DNA of 35,992 nucleotides from Rubellimicrobium arenae (GTDB lineage: Bacteria > Pseudomonadota > Alphaproteobacteria > Rhodobacterales > Rhodobacteraceae): assembly GCF_017916275.1 (NCBI RefSeq), contig NZ_JAFMST010000021.1, forward strand, positions 1-35,992, written 5' to 3'. Made by a program: the position numbers and the translations under genes. Positions 33,678-35,992 of the stretch are shown here, piece by piece. The notes beneath the pieces were generated by a model. The model had not been told where the DNA came from. It saw only the letters and a program-made list of their open reading frames with translations, and did not search any database. The number at the start of each line of letters is the position of its first letter. Position 1 is the stretch's first letter.

Positions 33678-34417
33678 TGGCGCGGCGGCGGAGAGCGGCG
33701 GACGAGTGGCGGGTAAGGCTGGCCAGCTACAACATCCGCAAGGCAGTGGGACTGGACTGGAGGCGCCGGCCCGAGCGCATCCTGTCGGTGCTGGACGAGA
33801 TCGAGGCGGATGTCGTGGTCCTGCAGGAGGCGGACAAGCGGCTGGGCCAGCGTCCGGCGGCCCTGCCGCTGGGGTTGCTGTCCACCCATGGACGCTATGC
33901 CCACATCGACCCGGGGCCGGGACCGTCGCTGGGCTGGCACGGCAACGCCATCCTCGTGCGGCGCGGGCTGGAGGGCGAGGTCATGCAACTGATCGACCTT
34001 CCGGGGATCGAGCCTCGGGGGGCGCTGGTCGCCTCCATCCGGCCCGAGATCGGCCGGGGCCGGTTCGTGCTGGTTGCGGCGCATCTCGGGCTGAACCTGG
34101 GATCGCGGCATCGGCAGATGGCCGCGGTGCTGGAAGCGATCCGGAGCTACCGCCTGCCCGTCGTGATCGCGGGGGACCTGAACGAGCGTGCACCCTTTCG
34201 GCTGGTCGCGCCGTTCTCCCGCGACCTGCGGCTCGTGTCGCCGGGGCCGAGCTTCCATGCCGCCCGGCCGTTCGTGGCGCTCGATCACATGATTCTGACA
34301 GGCCCGGTCAGGGCGGTGCGGGCCCAGGTCCACGCGAGCCACCTGTCCCGCGTCGCGTCCGACCACCTGCCGATCTGGGCGGATCTGGCCTTTGCCGCCG
34401 GACCCGCCCAAAGTTGA
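33677..34417 (+). CDS. Endonuclease/exonuclease/phosphatase (EEP)-fold protein
   Basis: A 246-residue EEP-superfamily metal-dependent phosphodiesterase or phosphatase. Conserved blocks are LASYNIRKAVG, VVLQEAD with the metal-binding glutamate, VAAHLGLN, GDLNE and the C-terminal SDHLPIWADL with the catalytic histidine. There is no signal peptide. The family includes nucleases, sphingomyelinases and inositol-polyphosphate phosphatases. Translational coupling to cardiolipin synthase suggests a role in phospholipid metabolism, which is inference from position. Confidence 0.88.
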   Translation: MARRRRAADEWRVRLASYNIRKAVGLDWRRRPERILSVLDEIEADVVVLQEADKRLGQRPAALPLGLLSTHGRYAHIDPGPGPSLGWHGNAILVRRGLEGEVMQLIDLPGIEPRGALVASIRPEIGRGRFVLVAAHLGLNLGSRHRQMAAVLEAIRSYRLPVVIAGDLNERAPFRLVAPFSRDLRLVSPGPSFHAARPFVALDHMILTGPVRAVRAQVHASHLSRVASDHLPIWADLAFAAGPAQS

Positions 34418-34421
34418 GGCC

Positions 34422-35891
34422 TCAGCGTCCGACGTAGGCCGCGAGCGTCGCCTCGACGCCCTGCTCCCAAAGGGACCGAAGCTCCCGCCCGAAAGCCTCG
34501 GCAAAGCGCGGGTCCTGGCCCAGGTCGCCGAAGACGAGCGAGTTGCTGAGGAAGGCGCCCGGGTCCTCCTTGGCCGCCAGGGCGCGGGCGCGCAGGTCCT
34601 CCCAGTTCTCGTCGTTGGGCGGGATGGCGTTCCCCGCCTCGTCGGTTCCGGCGCAGTAGCGGCACCAGAGCGCGACCTCGAGCGCGAGGCCGTGGAAGGG
34701 CCGCCCCTCGGCCAGCGCCTGCCGCGCGGTCGGCAGGATGAACTTGGGCTGCCGGTTCGAGCCGTCGAGGCACAGGCGCGGGATGGTGTCGCCGACCTCG
34801 GGATTCGAGAAACGGTCGGCGATCAACTCGCGGTAGGCGTCGTAGCTCACACCCTCGATGGGCGTCAGCGTCGGCTGGATCTCGCGCCGGGTGAGCGCGT
34901 CGAGCCAGCCCGAGATGCGCGGGTCCGCCATGGCGTCATGGACGAAGTGGTGGCCAAGGAGCGCGCCCGGATAGGCGATCGCCGCGTGCCCGCCGTTCAG
35001 GATGCGAAGCTTCATCAGCTCGTATTGCGCGACGTTGGTCACGAACTCGGCGCCGACCTCCTCCCAGGCGGGGCGGCCTTGGGGGAAGTTGTCCTCCAGC
35101 ACCCATTGGCGGAACGGCTCGCAGGCGACAGGGGCGGCGTCGGTCAGGCCGAAGCGGTCGGCCACCATCTTGCGCTCCCGGTCCGAGGTGGCGGGCGTGA
35201 TGCAGTCCACCATGGAGTTCGGGAAGGCCACGTTGGCCGCGACCCAGTCGGCGAAGGCCGGGTCCTGCAGCCGCGCGAGCCCGATGACCGTCCGGGCGGC
35301 GACGTGGCCGTTCTCGGGCAGGTTGTCGCAGCTGAGGAAGGTGAAGGGCGGCGTGCCGGCCTCCCGGCGGCGGCGCAGCGCGGCCAGCACCATGCCGAAC
35401 ACCGTGCGGGGCGCGTCAGGGTTGGCTGCGTCGGACTGGATGTCCGGATGGCTCGCGGCAAAGCCGTCGGTCTTGGCATCGACGTAATAGCCGCCCTCGG
35501 TGACCGTCGTGGACACGATGCGGATGGCCGGATCGGCCATCGCGGCGATCACCGCTTCGGGCTCCACCGGCACGAAGTCGATCATCGATCCGATCACGCG
35601 GGCGCTCAGGCCCGAGGGGTCGAGTTCCACCACCGTGGTGAGGCAATCCTGCGCAAGGAGCCGGTCGCGCATGGCGGCATCGGCCGGGCGGACCCCCGCC
35701 CCCCGAATCGCGAAGTCATGATCCTTCGCCTTGGCGAAGAGCCGGTCGAGATAGACCTGCATATGCGCGCGGTGGAAGTTGCCGACCCCGACATGGAGGA
35801 TGCCGGCGGTCAGGGCCGACCGGTCGTAGGCGGGACCGGCCACGCCGTCGGGCAGATTGGACAGGGCGGCGGCGTTCAGCGGAATGGACAT
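34422..35891 (-). CDS. mtlK: Mannitol 2-dehydrogenase family polyol dehydrogenase
   Basis: A 489-residue long-chain polyol dehydrogenase of the mannitol dehydrogenase/fructuronate reductase family, matching the usual size. N-terminal GILHVGVGNFHRAHMQVYLD is the NAD-binding and family signature, TVTEGGYYVD lies before the substrate domain, and LKIRILNGG-like KLRILNGGHAAIAYPG carries the catalytic lysine with Asn and His. It oxidises D-mannitol, D-arabinitol or D-sorbitol to the ketose with NAD. The next gene upstream on the same strand is an SDR (partial), an arrangement like smoS-mtlK of Rhodobacter polyol operons. It converges with the EEP gene with only four bases between. Confidence 0.92.
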   Translation of the reverse strand: MSIPLNAAALSNLPDGVAGPAYDRSALTAGILHVGVGNFHRAHMQVYLDRLFAKAKDHDFAIRGAGVRPADAAMRDRLLAQDCLTTVVELDPSGLSARVIGSMIDFVPVEPEAVIAAMADPAIRIVSTTVTEGGYYVDAKTDGFAASHPDIQSDAANPDAPRTVFGMVLAALRRRREAGTPPFTFLSCDNLPENGHVAARTVIGLARLQDPAFADWVAANVAFPNSMVDCITPATSDRERKMVADRFGLTDAAPVACEPFRQWVLEDNFPQGRPAWEEVGAEFVTNVAQYELMKLRILNGGHAAIAYPGALLGHHFVHDAMADPRISGWLDALTRREIQPTLTPIEGVSYDAYRELIADRFSNPEVGDTIPRLCLDGSNRQPKFILPTARQALAEGRPFHGLALEVALWCRYCAGTDEAGNAIPPNDENWEDLRARALAAKEDPGAFLSNSLVFGDLGQDPRFAEAFGRELRSLWEQGVEATLAAYVGR

Positions 35892-35901
35892 GGGAAAACC
35901 C

Positions 35902-35992
35902 TCAGATCGTGCGGAGCATGCCGCCGTCGTAGTGATAGGTGGAGCCCACGGCGTAGGCGGCGCGGGGCGAGCACAGGAAGACCATGAAGTCG
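35902..35992 (-). CDS. C-terminal fragment of an SDR dehydrogenase (cut by window edge)
   Basis: The last 91 bases encode, on the minus strand, 29 residues of a short-chain dehydrogenase C-terminus: FLCSPRAAYAVGSTYHYDGG, followed by MLRTI and a TGA stop. The GSTYxxDGG block is the usual last strand of classical SDRs acting on sugars or polyols. It ends 10 bases before the mannitol dehydrogenase ATG, so the two genes are in one operon; the rest lies beyond the window. Confidence 0.75.
   Translation of the reverse strand, partial: DFMVFLCSPRAAYAVGSTYHYDGGMLRTI

Noticed and set aside
1-35992. Search for CRISPR arrays, insertion sequences, phage genes, rRNA and tRNA genes
   Set aside because: No spaced direct repeats, transposase, integrase or phage-structure motifs and no complete cloverleaf were seen; the window looks like ordinary chromosomal metabolic DNA.

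Overview
The window is about 36 kb of GC-rich, densely packed DNA with no rRNA, tRNA, mobile element or CRISPR array that I could support. Codon use, gene families (frc-type CUT2 transporter, DUF6522-DUF454 pair, pseudoazurin, mannitol dehydrogenase beside an SDR, cardiolipin synthase coupled to an endonuclease/exonuclease/phosphatase-fold protein) and an FNR/Dnr-type box point to an alphaproteobacterium, most probably of the Rhodobacterales/Paracoccaceae. This placement is inference from content, not from a marker gene.

Layout, left to right. (1) 1-495: non-coding or unrecognised sequence with an inverted repeat. (2) 496-2672 (+): a DHH phosphoesterase translationally coupled to a UvsE-type UV-damage endonuclease. 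(3) 2674-3666 (-) aldo/keto reductase, divergent from 3821-4492 (+) TerC-family membrane protein. (4) 4558-5541 (+): methenyltetrahydromethanopterin cyclohydrolase (Mch) standing alone, then 5705-7201 (+) a GH5-like glycoside hydrolase whose start appears to be ATC. (5) 7230-7808 (-): two-pore-helix-type K+ channel without a regulatory domain. (6) 7957-17156 (-): a large carbohydrate catabolic block read leftwards: Gfo/Idh/MocA dehydrogenase, xylose-isomerase-like TIM barrel, alpha/beta hydrolase, ribulose-phosphate-3-epimerase-like protein, ROK kinase, CUT2 ABC transporter (binding protein, permease, ATPase), and two SDR dehydrogenases. (7) 17339-18516 (+): DUF6522, DUF454, and pseudoazurin behind a perfect TTGAT-N4-ATCAA box. 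(8) 18562-19482 (-): 2-keto-3-deoxygluconate kinase. (9) 19604-22485 (+): exported vanadium-haloperoxidase-type PAP2 protein overlapping an exported FG-GAP/ASPIC-UnbV protein. (10) 22487-32017: an amino-sugar locus: MurQ-type etherase, CUT1 ABC transporter, Gfo/Idh/MocA dehydrogenase and ATPase in one leftward operon, a divergent BadF-type GlcNAc/MurNAc kinase, catalase, and a second MurQ. (11) 32241-34417 (+): cardiolipin synthase and an EEP-fold protein. (12) 34422-35992 (-): mannitol 2-dehydrogenase and the C-terminus of an SDR, the left end of a polyol operon.

The best candidates for something not well described are the (6) operon, which combines an oxidoreductase/TIM-barrel pair of the 3-keto-sugar type with an epimerase and kinase, the (10) locus, which reads like ABC-based MurNAc uptake and salvage, the orphan Mch, and the paired exported haloperoxidase/UnbV proteins.
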